From Candidatus Poseidoniaceae archaeon (GTDB taxonomy: Archaea > Thermoplasmatota > Poseidoniia > Poseidoniales > Poseidoniaceae), in contig DUHJ01000235.1 in the NCBI GenBank assembly GCA_013330925.1, positions 1-22,224 of the forward strand: 22,224 nt of DNA, given 5' to 3'. The notes under the pieces were generated by a model. The model did no database searches and was not told the origin of the DNA. It saw only the letters and a list, made by a program, of their open reading frames with translations. The position numbers were made by a program, and so were the translations under genes. Of the stretch, positions 6,965 through 15,575 are shown piece after piece (the stretch's first letter is position 1; each line of letters opens with the position of its first letter).

Positions 6965-8725
6965 TCAATCTGCGTGAATGTCCGCCACATCAAGCCACAA
7001 CACGTCGCATCGTGCGCGGATGAGGGCGGCCACGGAGGGCTGCGTTCGACCGCCATCCCCGTGCACGGTTTCCTTGACGTAGGTGCCCGATTCACAGCGG
7101 AGCGTGAACTCCACTTCGGTGTGGCCTTCCTCGTTTGTCTCGACGACGGGGTCGCTGGTTTCGAGGACCTTCCGTCGGCGCACAAGGTCGGCTCGGCGGT
7201 GAGCGACGCGTTCTGGCGTCCGTTGCGCCAACATGGCGCCACGCAGGCCTTGAACGGCTTGCTCGATTTCCTCGTGACTGGCCATCTCCATCGGTGCTGC
7301 TTCTGCGGGTGCAGCCGCGAGGATCCGTTCGACGAGATCGGATTTTGTCCCTGACGTGGCCAGGTTCTGGGCCTTTGCGTGTTCGACCAATTCGGCCTTC
7401 TTCATCGCCTGAAGTGCGGCTTGATCGATCACGGGGACCTCAGGTTCGGGTTCGGGAAGCGGCTTGGTGGCCGGCGCGCCTCGGTCTCCTCGTCGCTTTC
7501 GGCGTCCTTTGCGCTTCTTCCCACCGCGCTCCTGCACGTCTTCCTTGGTCAAATCCATCGGGGCCGTCAACTTGGCATGCTCCTTCTGGGAGAGGGGGCG
7601 GAGTCGGAACCGGATGGCGTATGACTTCTCCGCGGCCGTGTCTTTGACTCGGACGACTTCCTTCCGGCTGGAAGGGCGCAGCGAGGTCACTTCGATGGAA
7701 CCGTTCGCGTCGCTGTTGATGCGTTCCATGGCGGCCACGGCGTCAACGCTGCGGCGCATTGGTGACTTGAGTTCTACCACGAAGGGTCGCCCACGCCCGA
7801 GGCAGCGCACGTCGATGTCCTCCCGGCCCATGCCGTGGAAGGCGTCGTCTTCGGCGCCGAGCAGGTCGCGCAACGGGTCGGCGACCAATTGCTGAACGCT
7901 GGTGGCGTATTGCAGCCCGGTGCCCTCGCAGCGGTCGCATCCCCGACCCTTGCAGGCGCGGCATGGCCAACGGGTTTGGGGCACACCACGCTCGAGTTTG
8001 CGGTAGCGGCCGTAGAGGTAGACCGAACGGACGTCGAGGTCCACGGTGAGCGTCGTGACGTCGATGATCGCAAGCACGTCTGGATTCTCGGACACGATTC
8101 GCACGTCGTCCAGGCCTTCCTTCACGGCATCCGCGACCAACTTCACCAGGGACGACTTGAGGGGGTCAGATCCGCCTGCGCCGTAGCGCTTGCGCATCAC
8201 GTCTTCCTCTTCCGTCTGATCCTTGGGGAAACGTGCACCGACCTGCAAACGGCCGATTTCTCGGCCTTCGAGGGCCTCGCAAATCAGGTCGGCCAAGAGT
8301 TCGACTTCGTCGAACAGGTCTTCGCAGAAGGGGCAGAGGCCAACGCGTTCCTTGGCGTCGGCAAGATGGGGGTCCCGACCGACCACCGCGGCACGGATTT
8401 CGATGCCCGATTCAACGGTGGATTGATCGTAGCGTTTCTTCCCACCAAGACGGCCGAGGCAGGTGTCGCAGCAACCGATGCGGACCATGTGCTTGTGGCC
8501 GGCGGGGTTCGGAGCGCGGGGAACTTCTTCGGTGTGGGTGCCGAGTTGTTCGGGCTCCTCCCACATTTCATCGTCGAGGTCGTCGCCTTCGTCAAAATCC
8601 GCTTCGTCACCGGCTGACTCTGTTTCCGAAACCTCCACATCGTCCCACAACGAATAATCCGTCTGGCCAAAACCGGCCGTGGCGTAAGCGGTCCAGTCGT
8701 CCTCCTCTTTGGGTTCGTCTGTCAT
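6965..8725 (-). CDS. pus10: tRNA pseudouridine synthase Pus10 with inserted SAP domain
   Basis: 586 residues, longer than the roughly 400 common for archaeal Pus10. Residues 1-75 are an acidic, Asp/Glu-rich extension. An N-terminal zinc site follows (CDTC near 86-89, CPFC at 131-134), then the THUMP-like domain. The catalytic domain starts at about 240 (YGRYRKLERGVPQTRWPC) and has a second CxxC-x4-CxxC cluster at about 255-266. The FHGMGREDIDVR motif carries the catalytic Asp at 303. At about 400-470 the domain is interrupted by a Lys/Arg-rich linker and a SAP-like helix pair. The chain then resumes with the ESGTYVKETVHGD-GGRT family motif. Known role: pseudouridine 54/55 in the tRNA T-loop. 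The ATG at 8725 has GGTGA 4 nt upstream; a GTG at 8734 is the alternative. Confidence 0.93.
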   Translation of the reverse strand: MTDEPKEEDDWTAYATAGFGQTDYSLWDDVEVSETESAGDEADFDEGDDLDDEMWEEPEQLGTHTEEVPRAPNPAGHKHMVRIGCCDTCLGRLGGKKRYDQSTVESGIEIRAAVVGRDPHLADAKERVGLCPFCEDLFDEVELLADLICEALEGREIGRLQVGARFPKDQTEEEDVMRKRYGAGGSDPLKSSLVKLVADAVKEGLDDVRIVSENPDVLAIIDVTTLTVDLDVRSVYLYGRYRKLERGVPQTRWPCRACKGRGCDRCEGTGLQYATSVQQLVADPLRDLLGAEDDAFHGMGREDIDVRCLGRGRPFVVELKSPMRRSVDAVAAMERINSDANGSIEVTSLRPSSRKEVVRVKDTAAEKSYAIRFRLRPLSQKEHAKLTAPMDLTKEDVQERGGKKRKGRRKRRGDRGAPATKPLPEPEPEVPVIDQAALQAMKKAELVEHAKAQNLATSGTKSDLVERILAAAPAEAAPMEMASHEEIEQAVQGLRGAMLAQRTPERVAHRRADLVRRRKVLETSDPVVETNEEGHTEVEFTLRCESGTYVKETVHGDGGRTQPSVAALIRARCDVLWLDVADIHAD

Positions 8726-8791
8726 GGTCGTCACCGCCTGACCGGGGGTCTCCCCCTGCGCCTGACGAGGTCTGCTCCGAGGCCTTCTTCT

Positions 8792-11700
8792 TCAATCGCT
8801 CGGCGTAGAATCCTGTTTTTCCGGTCCATGCAGCAAGCCGAGTCCTGCGGTCGTGAGCACCAAGCTGGCGATGAGCGACAGCGCGATCATCGTGGCCGAA
8901 AAGGTGCCGAAACTGGAGAACAAGCCCATGGGGGAGGTCGCGATGACCGCGAAGCCAGCGATGTCCGACGCTGCTGAACCGACCAATGCAGCGCCGCATG
9001 CGCCACCCACGGCATGGAGCGCGGCGTCGTGGGACGCACCTTCGTTTCTCGATTCCCGGTACCGTTCCGTCACGTGAATGCAGTAATCGATTCCGACACC
9101 AAGCGAGATGGTGGCGATGGTGACGGTGACGATGTTCAGGCTCGCGCCCGACAGATGCATCAAGCCGTACAACCACACGACGACCACCAAAATCGGTCCG
9201 AGCGACATCGCAGCCTGTGCAGGCGAGCGCAAGCCGATGGTCAGCGTGATGAAGACGAACAGTGTTCCCAAGAGCAGCGAGGACTGCATCTCGTCCTGCA
9301 TCGCGGTGCTCGCCGAATACCGGATGATGGGCCGCCCGGTGAGCATGACCCACGTCAACGGGTCCTCCTCGGTGGATTCCCCGGGGGCATCGTAGGTACC
9401 GGATGAGAGGTTCGTGAACACGGAGAGGTCACGCCAAATCTCCTCCAAACCTTCCTTCAGGCTTGGAAAGTGCTCCGGTCGAGTGATGCCGAACCGGATG
9501 AGCATCACGCGGTATTCAGCAGGTGCGCCGTTTTCGTCCAACCACGGCGCTGTGGCGTTCAGCGGGACTTCCGGGGTGATGTAGAGGGCCACGATGCTGG
9601 TGGGGATGGCTGGAATCGAGGAGGTACCAGGCACGCCGTTGAGGGACAAGAAGCCGTAGAAGAAGGCCAAGCAATCGCGGTCGTCGAGGTCCGGCAACCG
9701 GGCTGCGCCCACGCGGCTGCACCCGATGCCGTAATCCTCGGCGTCGAGGTCCATGCCCGCCGCTTCGAACGGTGCCGGGTCTTCGAGCATGGAGAAGATG
9801 GCCAGATCGACCATCTCGTCGAGGGCCAGGATGTCGATGGACCCGTCAGGCGTTCGTGTGACTTTGTCAGGAACGTCCTCCGGTGTCTCGTCCAAGGCTT
9901 GACGGAAGGCCTCGATCCCCGCAAACACCTGTGGGTCAAGCACGTCGCCTTCAAGCAGTAACATGGCGGGTTCACCTTCGTCGGAGAAGCGTTCGTTGAC
10001 GAGGTTCACGCCAGAGGCGAAATCCGATTCTGCGTCAAGGAAATCTTCCACGGCAAAATCGCCCTCCAAGCGGGCCATGCCCACCGCGGCGGGAACGGTG
10101 AGCAAGAGGGCGAGCACGGCGATGACCAGCGCATGCTTCCACTTGCCGCTCTGCACGGGCACCACGGTGAGGCGCGGAACGCGTTCCTCTTTCTTGACCG
10201 GGGCCGTTGAACGGCCGCGTCTTTCGAGCCATTGATCCACGCTCATCCTCAGGACGGGCGCCCAGATTCCGGTCAACAGGAAGGCTGCAAAGATGCCACA
10301 TGCCGCCTCGACGCCGAATGAGCGCAGGGCGGCGATGTCGGAGAAGAGGTTCGCGGCAAAGGCCGCGGTCGTGGTCAACGAGGTCAGCAAGATGGCTCGG
10401 CCAACGCGTCGCACCGTGATTTGCGTGGCTTCCTCAGGGCTGCGACCAAGTCCACGCTCCTCCTTGTACCGGTGCAAAGCATGCAGGCTGTCGTCGATGC
10501 CCAGCGCCATCACCAGGATGGGAAGAAGGTTGGAAAATTGCGAGCGGGCAATGAAGGAAAACCCAAGCCATTCGGTGACCGTGACAAGGTGACCGATGAG
10601 GCCTTGCATCCACAAGAGTGCGCCGCCCAAGGCCACCATGACAATGGCGACGTCCGAAGGTCGGCGCAAGGAGACGAACAGCAAAACGGCGATGGCGAGT
10701 CCCATCAGGGCGATCAGTCCAGCGCTGGCCTGAAGCTCACGGTTGACCTCAACGTTGACGCCTTGGCCGACCTGCAGGCTGATGCTGTGCTGGTCGTTTT
10801 GACGCAGCATGCCTTCGAGTTCCATGACGCTCCACTCGATGGAGCACGGTCCACGTCCTTCCTCCACCATGGCGGTGCAGGTGGCTTCGTCGTAGGAGGG
10901 TGGGTGAAGCACGAGTTCGCCCTCGACCAAGCGGAAGCCGCCGACGACCAGACCTTCATCGGTCATCCGCAGCGAAGTTTCCTGTGCGGCGTCTTTCCAG
11001 GACATCGTCCATCCGGCTTCGGTCATTTCACCGCGATCGAGTTGGACGAGCAACCACGAGGCACTCGCCGACCAGCGTCCTTGGCCCACGAGATCGCTTG
11101 ACCAGGTCCCGTCGCCAAGCAGGGTGCCACCGATGGGACCTGAACTGACCGCGTTCATGTCGGCGCGAAACCCGCGGTCGAGGGACAGCCAGCGCAGGAA
11201 GGTGTTGTCGCTGGCTTCAGCAAGACGTTGACTGGCCAGATCGATGTGATCTTGCGTCAGGTTGGGGTCGTCGAAGATCAAACACTCCAGCTCGCCGCAG
11301 TCGCTCCAATCGGTGGCCGGGGGCACGTCGTTTCCGAAGGCGTCCTTCGAAGGGCGGGTGAGGATGGATTCGTTGGCCATGAAGGCGCGGAAGATGTCGG
11401 GCAACGTCATCACGCCATCGGTTTGCGCGCCGGTGACGTCGTTGACCAACGGCTTCAGCGTGGTGTTGATTGGATGGTTCCGGATGAGGTCCGCCTTGGC
11501 GTCGATTTCACGGAGGAGGGTCAGGTTCAGAATGCCTCCAGACGGCGCGTCAATGCCGCCCCATGGCTCCCCGCTCTCGATGATCTCCGTGACCGGTGGG
11601 AAGGTGGTGCTGTCGGGTTGCCCGTCCGATGTGCTCGTTCGTGGCACGCTTTCCTCGAGGTCGATGTGGACGGGGTCCCGTACCGTGACGAGGAAGGCGA

Positions 11701-11935
11701 CGATGACCTCGGAGGAAGCGAAGGTCTCGTCGATGGTGGTTTGAGCGTTCAGCTCTGGGGATTCCATGTCGTAGGCTTCCATGTCGATGGGTTCCAAGGC
11801 CCGCAGGGCACCGGGCACCATGAGCAAGGTCAGCACCAGCATCACGAGGTGGAGGCGGTTGGCCTGACCCACGATTTGGGCCGGCAAACGGTGCAGACCT
11901 TCGCCATCCACAGGAAACTTTCCGTCGTCCGCCAT
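8792..11935 (-). CDS. RND/MMPL superfamily exporter (HAE3-like)
   Basis: 1047 residues from the ATG at 11935. The sequence shows the RND plan: one N-terminal helix (LHLVMLVLTLLMVPGAL), a large extracytoplasmic domain, five helices, then a second copy of the same arrangement, 12 helices in all. Helix 4 of each half carries the acidic motif of the superfamily, GIDDSLHALHRY in the first half and GVGIDYCIHVTERY in the second, which points to proton-coupled transport. The substrate is unknown; HAE3/MMPL members move lipids, hopanoids or hydrophobic compounds. It lies 31 nt downstream of an ABC permease gene on the same strand, so it is probably part of one export operon. A TTG at 11977 would add 14 residues. 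No strong Shine-Dalgarno site is seen. Confidence 0.9.
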   Translation of the reverse strand: MADDGKFPVDGEGLHRLPAQIVGQANRLHLVMLVLTLLMVPGALRALEPIDMEAYDMESPELNAQTTIDETFASSEVIVAFLVTVRDPVHIDLEESVPRTSTSDGQPDSTTFPPVTEIIESGEPWGGIDAPSGGILNLTLLREIDAKADLIRNHPINTTLKPLVNDVTGAQTDGVMTLPDIFRAFMANESILTRPSKDAFGNDVPPATDWSDCGELECLIFDDPNLTQDHIDLASQRLAEASDNTFLRWLSLDRGFRADMNAVSSGPIGGTLLGDGTWSSDLVGQGRWSASASWLLVQLDRGEMTEAGWTMSWKDAAQETSLRMTDEGLVVGGFRLVEGELVLHPPSYDEATCTAMVEEGRGPCSIEWSVMELEGMLRQNDQHSISLQVGQGVNVEVNRELQASAGLIALMGLAIAVLLFVSLRRPSDVAIVMVALGGALLWMQGLIGHLVTVTEWLGFSFIARSQFSNLLPILVMALGIDDSLHALHRYKEERGLGRSPEEATQITVRRVGRAILLTSLTTTAAFAANLFSDIAALRSFGVEAACGIFAAFLLTGIWAPVLRMSVDQWLERRGRSTAPVKKEERVPRLTVVPVQSGKWKHALVIAVLALLLTVPAAVGMARLEGDFAVEDFLDAESDFASGVNLVNERFSDEGEPAMLLLEGDVLDPQVFAGIEAFRQALDETPEDVPDKVTRTPDGSIDILALDEMVDLAIFSMLEDPAPFEAAGMDLDAEDYGIGCSRVGAARLPDLDDRDCLAFFYGFLSLNGVPGTSSIPAIPTSIVALYITPEVPLNATAPWLDENGAPAEYRVMLIRFGITRPEHFPSLKEGLEEIWRDLSVFTNLSSGTYDAPGESTEEDPLTWVMLTGRPIIRYSASTAMQDEMQSSLLLGTLFVFITLTIGLRSPAQAAMSLGPILVVVVWLYGLMHLSGASLNIVTVTIATISLGVGIDYCIHVTERYRESRNEGASHDAALHAVGGACGAALVGSAASDIAGFAVIATSPMGLFSSFGTFSATMIALSLIASLVLTTAGLGLLHGPEKQDSTPSD

Positions 11936-11966
11936 ATCAAGCCCTGTCTTTGGAGCGTGACCAACA

Positions 11967-14459
11967 TCACTGGCCAAAACTCTTGGAACGCTCGACCAAA
12001 TCCATGTGACGCAACCGCTTCAAGCCGACGAAGGTCATGGCCTGAGCCGCCAAGAAGAGGGCCACCGCGTAGCCCACCACAACGGAAAGGTCGAGGTCCA
12101 GTGCGAAATAGAACGACCACGTCGAAAACGAGACCATCATGGCTTTGGCGGCAAGGATGGAAAAGACGCTTCCTGAAATGGCCGCTAAGGTTCCGATGAT
12201 CACGTGTTCAGCGGTCAGGATGGCTCCCATGCGCGGGGTTGAGGCCCCCAAAATCCGCAGGGTCGCGTACTCTGCATCGTGTTCGGTCAGGTTGATGATC
12301 AGCGTGTTGAGCAAAATGACGCCAGCGATGAGCAGCCCAAAGCCGATGAACACGCTGAGGATTTGCGATTGCTGTTCCCACCCTTCTGCGAAACCGTCAC
12401 GAATGGCTTGTTGGTCCAACACGGCGGCCCCTGCGATTCCAGACGGTGCCGTGAGGTTGGCATCGTCCGAGCGGAGCATGACCATGTTGTAGAGGTCAGG
12501 CATGCCAATTTCCTCGGCGACGTCTTCGTGGTGGGTCCAGATGCTGCGTTCAAATTCGTCCGCGATACCAACGATTTCCACGTCAAGCACGGTGACGCCG
12601 ACGACCACCTCCACGCGGTCCCCCACCGACCACTCCAACAAGGCAGCCGTGCCCATGTCCACCAAGGCCTCGGGGACCTCGGCGCCAGGTACCGGCAAGC
12701 GCCCCTCCGTCAAGCGGCTCATGTGCATCGCGTCGGCCTCGTTGGTGGCAAAGGCGGTGCGAGCATGGAGGGTCATGGTTCGGGTCTCACCGGTCGCGTT
12801 GACTTCAGGAACGGTCAGCGCCCACTCGGTGTCCCAACCGGTGCCCTCGTTTTCCAACCATGCTTCCACAGGCTCCACGTCAAACGGATTGTACGCGATG
12901 GCGTACTGCCAAGAATCGGCTTCCTGAGCCTCAATGAAGGCCCCTTCCATGGAGGCAACCAGCAAGGCAAATCCGCTGGAGAGGATCATCGCCATGCCGA
13001 GGCCAAGCACGGTCACCGTCAGCCTGAGGGGGTGACGGAACATGGCGCGGGCACCCAAGGCCAACGAGGACGGTAGGGATGAACTCAACCAGTGCACCAG
13101 CGCACCAGGGCGTTCTCCCGCGTCTTTCCGGTCAATTTCCAACGGGGAAAGGCGCACGGCAGACCAGGCCGGCCAGAGCGTAAAGATCACCACGATGGCC
13201 ATCACGCTGGTTACGGTGGTGGCCCATACGGCCGGATCGTGAATGACGTCGATGACCGGAACGCTGCCGACGATGGAGAAATAGTACGGCGTGAAGGCCT
13301 CCGTCATTTGGGTGCCTAAGGCCACACCGACGATGCTCGCCAGCAAACCCATCACCACCGGCGGCAGCAAGTAGGCAATCAGAAGCGTGCGGCTTGGTGT
13401 TCCGAGGGAACGAAGGACCGCAATTTCCCTGCGCTGACGCCGAACCAGACGTTCGAGTGAAACGGCAAGCACGAGGGCGGAAACGCTGACGAGCATGCCG
13501 AGCATGACCGGCTGCATGGTTCGGTTTCCTTCAAGGTCAATCCTGAGGAATTCCACGCCAAAGAGGGTTGTGCGGTCACCGACGCGCATGGTGGTCAGGC
13601 CTTCGGATTCAAGGGAACTGGCCAAAGCTTCGGCCAACTTTGCGAGGTCTTCCCCTTCGCGTTCAGGCGTTTCCGGGATGTCGAATGCCGGTGTTCCCTC
13701 AACGTCCACCAACAGGCGGTTGCGCACCTCGGGGGCTTCTCCGAGGTGTTCAAGCAGCGCGGTCCGGTTCATGTAGGCGGCCACGAGGCTCCCGGGCACG
13801 GGGACCAGGACGTCCGCAGAGGGGACGTAGAAGGCATGGTCGGGTTGGCTGGCAAAGCCGACCACGTCGAAGTCAACGGAGGAACCGTTGAGCACGAAGG
13901 TGATGGAATCTCCAAGCGAGATTCCGATCTCTTCTGCGACGGCATGGTCCAGCACGACTTCGTTGGGACCTTCTGCGTGCTGACCCCATCCCTCCGCCAC
14001 ATAGGGGCGGTTGATTCGACCAAGCCCCTCGTCCGTGACCTCCATGCCGTGCACCACGAGGGTTGCGGTGGTCAGCACATCGTCCTCGCATGCTGCGAGG
14101 GATGTGCACCCCTTTGCCTCGGCGAGGAAAGAACGCTGCGCTTCGGTGTGTGCGTATTCTCCACGGATCACCATCCTCGACTCGCAATCGACAATGGACA
14201 GGCCTGACGTGTCGGGCGTACCCATGCAGGCGGCCTCAAGGGTCGCTGCGTCGTAGGTGAACCCATCAGGGCCGGTGGCAAACAGGTCACCGAGGTTGGT
14301 CTCACGGTAGTAGACATCGTAGACCTCGTCCGCGTTGCGAATGTGTTCGGCGAACATCACGGACACCGAACTGGCCAAGACGAGCAGCAGCAGGAAGACG
14401 CCGGTGACCACACGATTCCGCGTCCAATGGCGGGCCAAGCGTCGAAGCTGCAAGCGCAT
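11967..14459 (-). CDS. FtsX-type ABC transporter permease (MacB/LolC-like)
   Basis: 830 residues with two FtsX-like halves. After an N-terminal helix (about 20-38) comes a roughly 290-residue extracytoplasmic MacB-type domain, then three helices (near VSALVLAVSLERLVRRQRREIAVLRSLG, LLASIVGVALG and MAIVVIFTLWPAWSAVRL). A second copy follows: one helix (VLGLGMAMILSSGFALLVASM), another periplasm-type domain and three terminal helices. The LVRRQRREIAVLRSLG and EHDAEYATLRILG segments are the usual coupling-helix regions that contact the ATPase. Such permeases act as mechanotransducers or lipoprotein/peptide exporters. AAGGAG lies 8 nt before the ATG at 14459. A GTG at 14468 overlapping the ATPase stop is possible. 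Confidence 0.92.
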   Translation of the reverse strand: MRLQLRRLARHWTRNRVVTGVFLLLLVLASSVSVMFAEHIRNADEVYDVYYRETNLGDLFATGPDGFTYDAATLEAACMGTPDTSGLSIVDCESRMVIRGEYAHTEAQRSFLAEAKGCTSLAACEDDVLTTATLVVHGMEVTDEGLGRINRPYVAEGWGQHAEGPNEVVLDHAVAEEIGISLGDSITFVLNGSSVDFDVVGFASQPDHAFYVPSADVLVPVPGSLVAAYMNRTALLEHLGEAPEVRNRLLVDVEGTPAFDIPETPEREGEDLAKLAEALASSLESEGLTTMRVGDRTTLFGVEFLRIDLEGNRTMQPVMLGMLVSVSALVLAVSLERLVRRQRREIAVLRSLGTPSRTLLIAYLLPPVVMGLLASIVGVALGTQMTEAFTPYYFSIVGSVPVIDVIHDPAVWATTVTSVMAIVVIFTLWPAWSAVRLSPLEIDRKDAGERPGALVHWLSSSLPSSLALGARAMFRHPLRLTVTVLGLGMAMILSSGFALLVASMEGAFIEAQEADSWQYAIAYNPFDVEPVEAWLENEGTGWDTEWALTVPEVNATGETRTMTLHARTAFATNEADAMHMSRLTEGRLPVPGAEVPEALVDMGTAALLEWSVGDRVEVVVGVTVLDVEIVGIADEFERSIWTHHEDVAEEIGMPDLYNMVMLRSDDANLTAPSGIAGAAVLDQQAIRDGFAEGWEQQSQILSVFIGFGLLIAGVILLNTLIINLTEHDAEYATLRILGASTPRMGAILTAEHVIIGTLAAISGSVFSILAAKAMMVSFSTWSFYFALDLDLSVVVGYAVALFLAAQAMTFVGLKRLRHMDLVERSKSFGQ

Positions 14460-14464
14460 GACGG

Positions 14465-15496
14465 TCACTCCTTGCGCTTGGGGCGGGCGGCGTCGGCGAT
14501 GTCCTTCGCCACGCCACCAAGGGCCTTGGCGGTCGCGAGCCCCCCGTGAAGAGCGGCTTCCACCGGTCGGCGGACGGTGTCCACGACGTCTTCGGCGGTT
14601 TCCAGTGCATCCATCACGGCTGCCTTACCTTTGCCCACGATGGTCCCGGCCGCACCTCGTTCATCGCTCTGCAACCGGCCCGAATCAAGCCGCAGCACGC
14701 GGGTTGCGTGCTTGGTCAGGCTCTCGTCGTGGGTGACGATGACCGCCGTGACTCGCTCCTTGCGGCAGATGCTGAGGAGGACTTCCATGACCTGTTGGGT
14801 CGTTTCGCTGTCGAGGTTGCCGGTGGGCTCGTCGCCCAGCAAGAGTTGCGCTTTCTTGGCCAGGCTTCGTGCGATGGCGACGCGTTGCTGTTGTCCCCCG
14901 GACAGTTCGGAGGGAAAGCGGTCGTGCAGACCTTTCAGGCCAACGCGCCCGATCATGTCCATGGCGTGTGCACGGTCACGGGCTCCGGCAATTTCCTGAG
15001 CGAGCATGACGTTCTCGAGGACCGTCAAGTCCCCAAGGAGGTTGTACTGTTGAAACACGTAGCCAATGTTCCGACGACGGAAGGAGGCCTGTGCTTCGAG
15101 GGCCTTCGCGCGACGCCTCGATGCCATCGTGCGGGACGGCGCTCGAACAATGCCCTGGGTGAGGCGAACCACGGCTTCCACCGGCCACACCACCGGTCGA
15201 AGCAGGGGGTGAGGCGTCCGGATCGAGAAGCGTGTTTGTTCCACGAGGTCAGGGGCGGTCGGGACGTCTTCTCCGAGGTAACGGTACCTCCCTTCAGTCG
15301 GACTGTCCATGGCAGACAGCACGTTGAGCAGGGTCGTTTTGCCCGAGCCAGATGGACCCAGCAGCATGACCACGACTTCGCCTTGCTTCAGATCGAGATC
15401 GATGCCGTCAAGCGCGGCGACGGTCTCCCCCGCGGAGGCGTAGACACGCCGAACGCCACGGAGTTCAATGAGCGGCGACGTGTTCATCTCGGTCAT
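14465..15496 (-). CDS. ABC transporter ATPase, LolD/MacB type, with insertion
   Basis: 343 residues, versus about 230 for LolD/MacB ATPases. Walker A GPSGSGKTT (47-55), Q-loop VFQQYNLL (147-154), signature LSGGQQQR (198-205), Walker B LLLGDEPTGNLD (218-229) and H-loop His256 are all intact, so it should hydrolyse ATP. Extra sequence lies between Walker A and the Q-loop (about residues 84-138, basic and amphipathic) and as a C-terminal tail from about 277, also basic. No Shine-Dalgarno site precedes the ATG at 15496, but a TATA-like element is centred 27 bp upstream, as expected for a leaderless transcript. First gene of the export operon. Confidence 0.93.
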   Translation of the reverse strand: MTEMNTSPLIELRGVRRVYASAGETVAALDGIDLDLKQGEVVVMLLGPSGSGKTTLLNVLSAMDSPTEGRYRYLGEDVPTAPDLVEQTRFSIRTPHPLLRPVVWPVEAVVRLTQGIVRAPSRTMASRRRAKALEAQASFRRRNIGYVFQQYNLLGDLTVLENVMLAQEIAGARDRAHAMDMIGRVGLKGLHDRFPSELSGGQQQRVAIARSLAKKAQLLLGDEPTGNLDSETTQQVMEVLLSICRKERVTAVIVTHDESLTKHATRVLRLDSGRLQSDERGAAGTIVGKGKAAVMDALETAEDVVDTVRRPVEAALHGGLATAKALGGVAKDIADAARPKRKE

Positions 15497-15519
15497 GCGG
15501 TACCCTACGGTCGGACTTG

Positions 15520-15526
15520 CATAAAT
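15520..15526. promoter_or_regulatory. Shared TATA-like element, divergent promoters
   Basis: The 79-bp gap between the divergent ABC ATPase and DUF3592 genes has one A/T cluster, CATAAAT on plus and ATTTATG on minus. Its centre is 27 bp from the minus-strand ATG (15496), which predicts a leaderless mRNA for the export operon. On the plus strand it would give a leader of about 27 nt for the gene at 15576. No other TATA candidate is visible in the gap. Confidence 0.45.
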
Positions 15527-15575
15527 CCGCCTACGAAGGAAACACTACCCGAATGACGTTCGGCGTACGGTTGAA

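Noticed and set aside
6867..6968. 34-residue N-terminal extension of L21e
   Set aside because: L21e proteins start at MKRSHG; the extension overlaps the pus10 stop and the promoter candidate.
8744..8756. GGGGG-TCT-CCCCC hairpin upstream of pus10
   Set aside because: Short stem with a 3-nt loop in a GC-rich spacer; no T-tract and no other support for a terminator.
11228..12199. 323-residue plus-strand open frame
   Set aside because: Shadow of the RND exporter and permease genes; composition is that of complementary high-GC codons and it spans a real gene junction.
14546..15556. 336-residue plus-strand open frame
   Set aside because: Antisense to the ABC ATPase, whose Walker motifs are intact.
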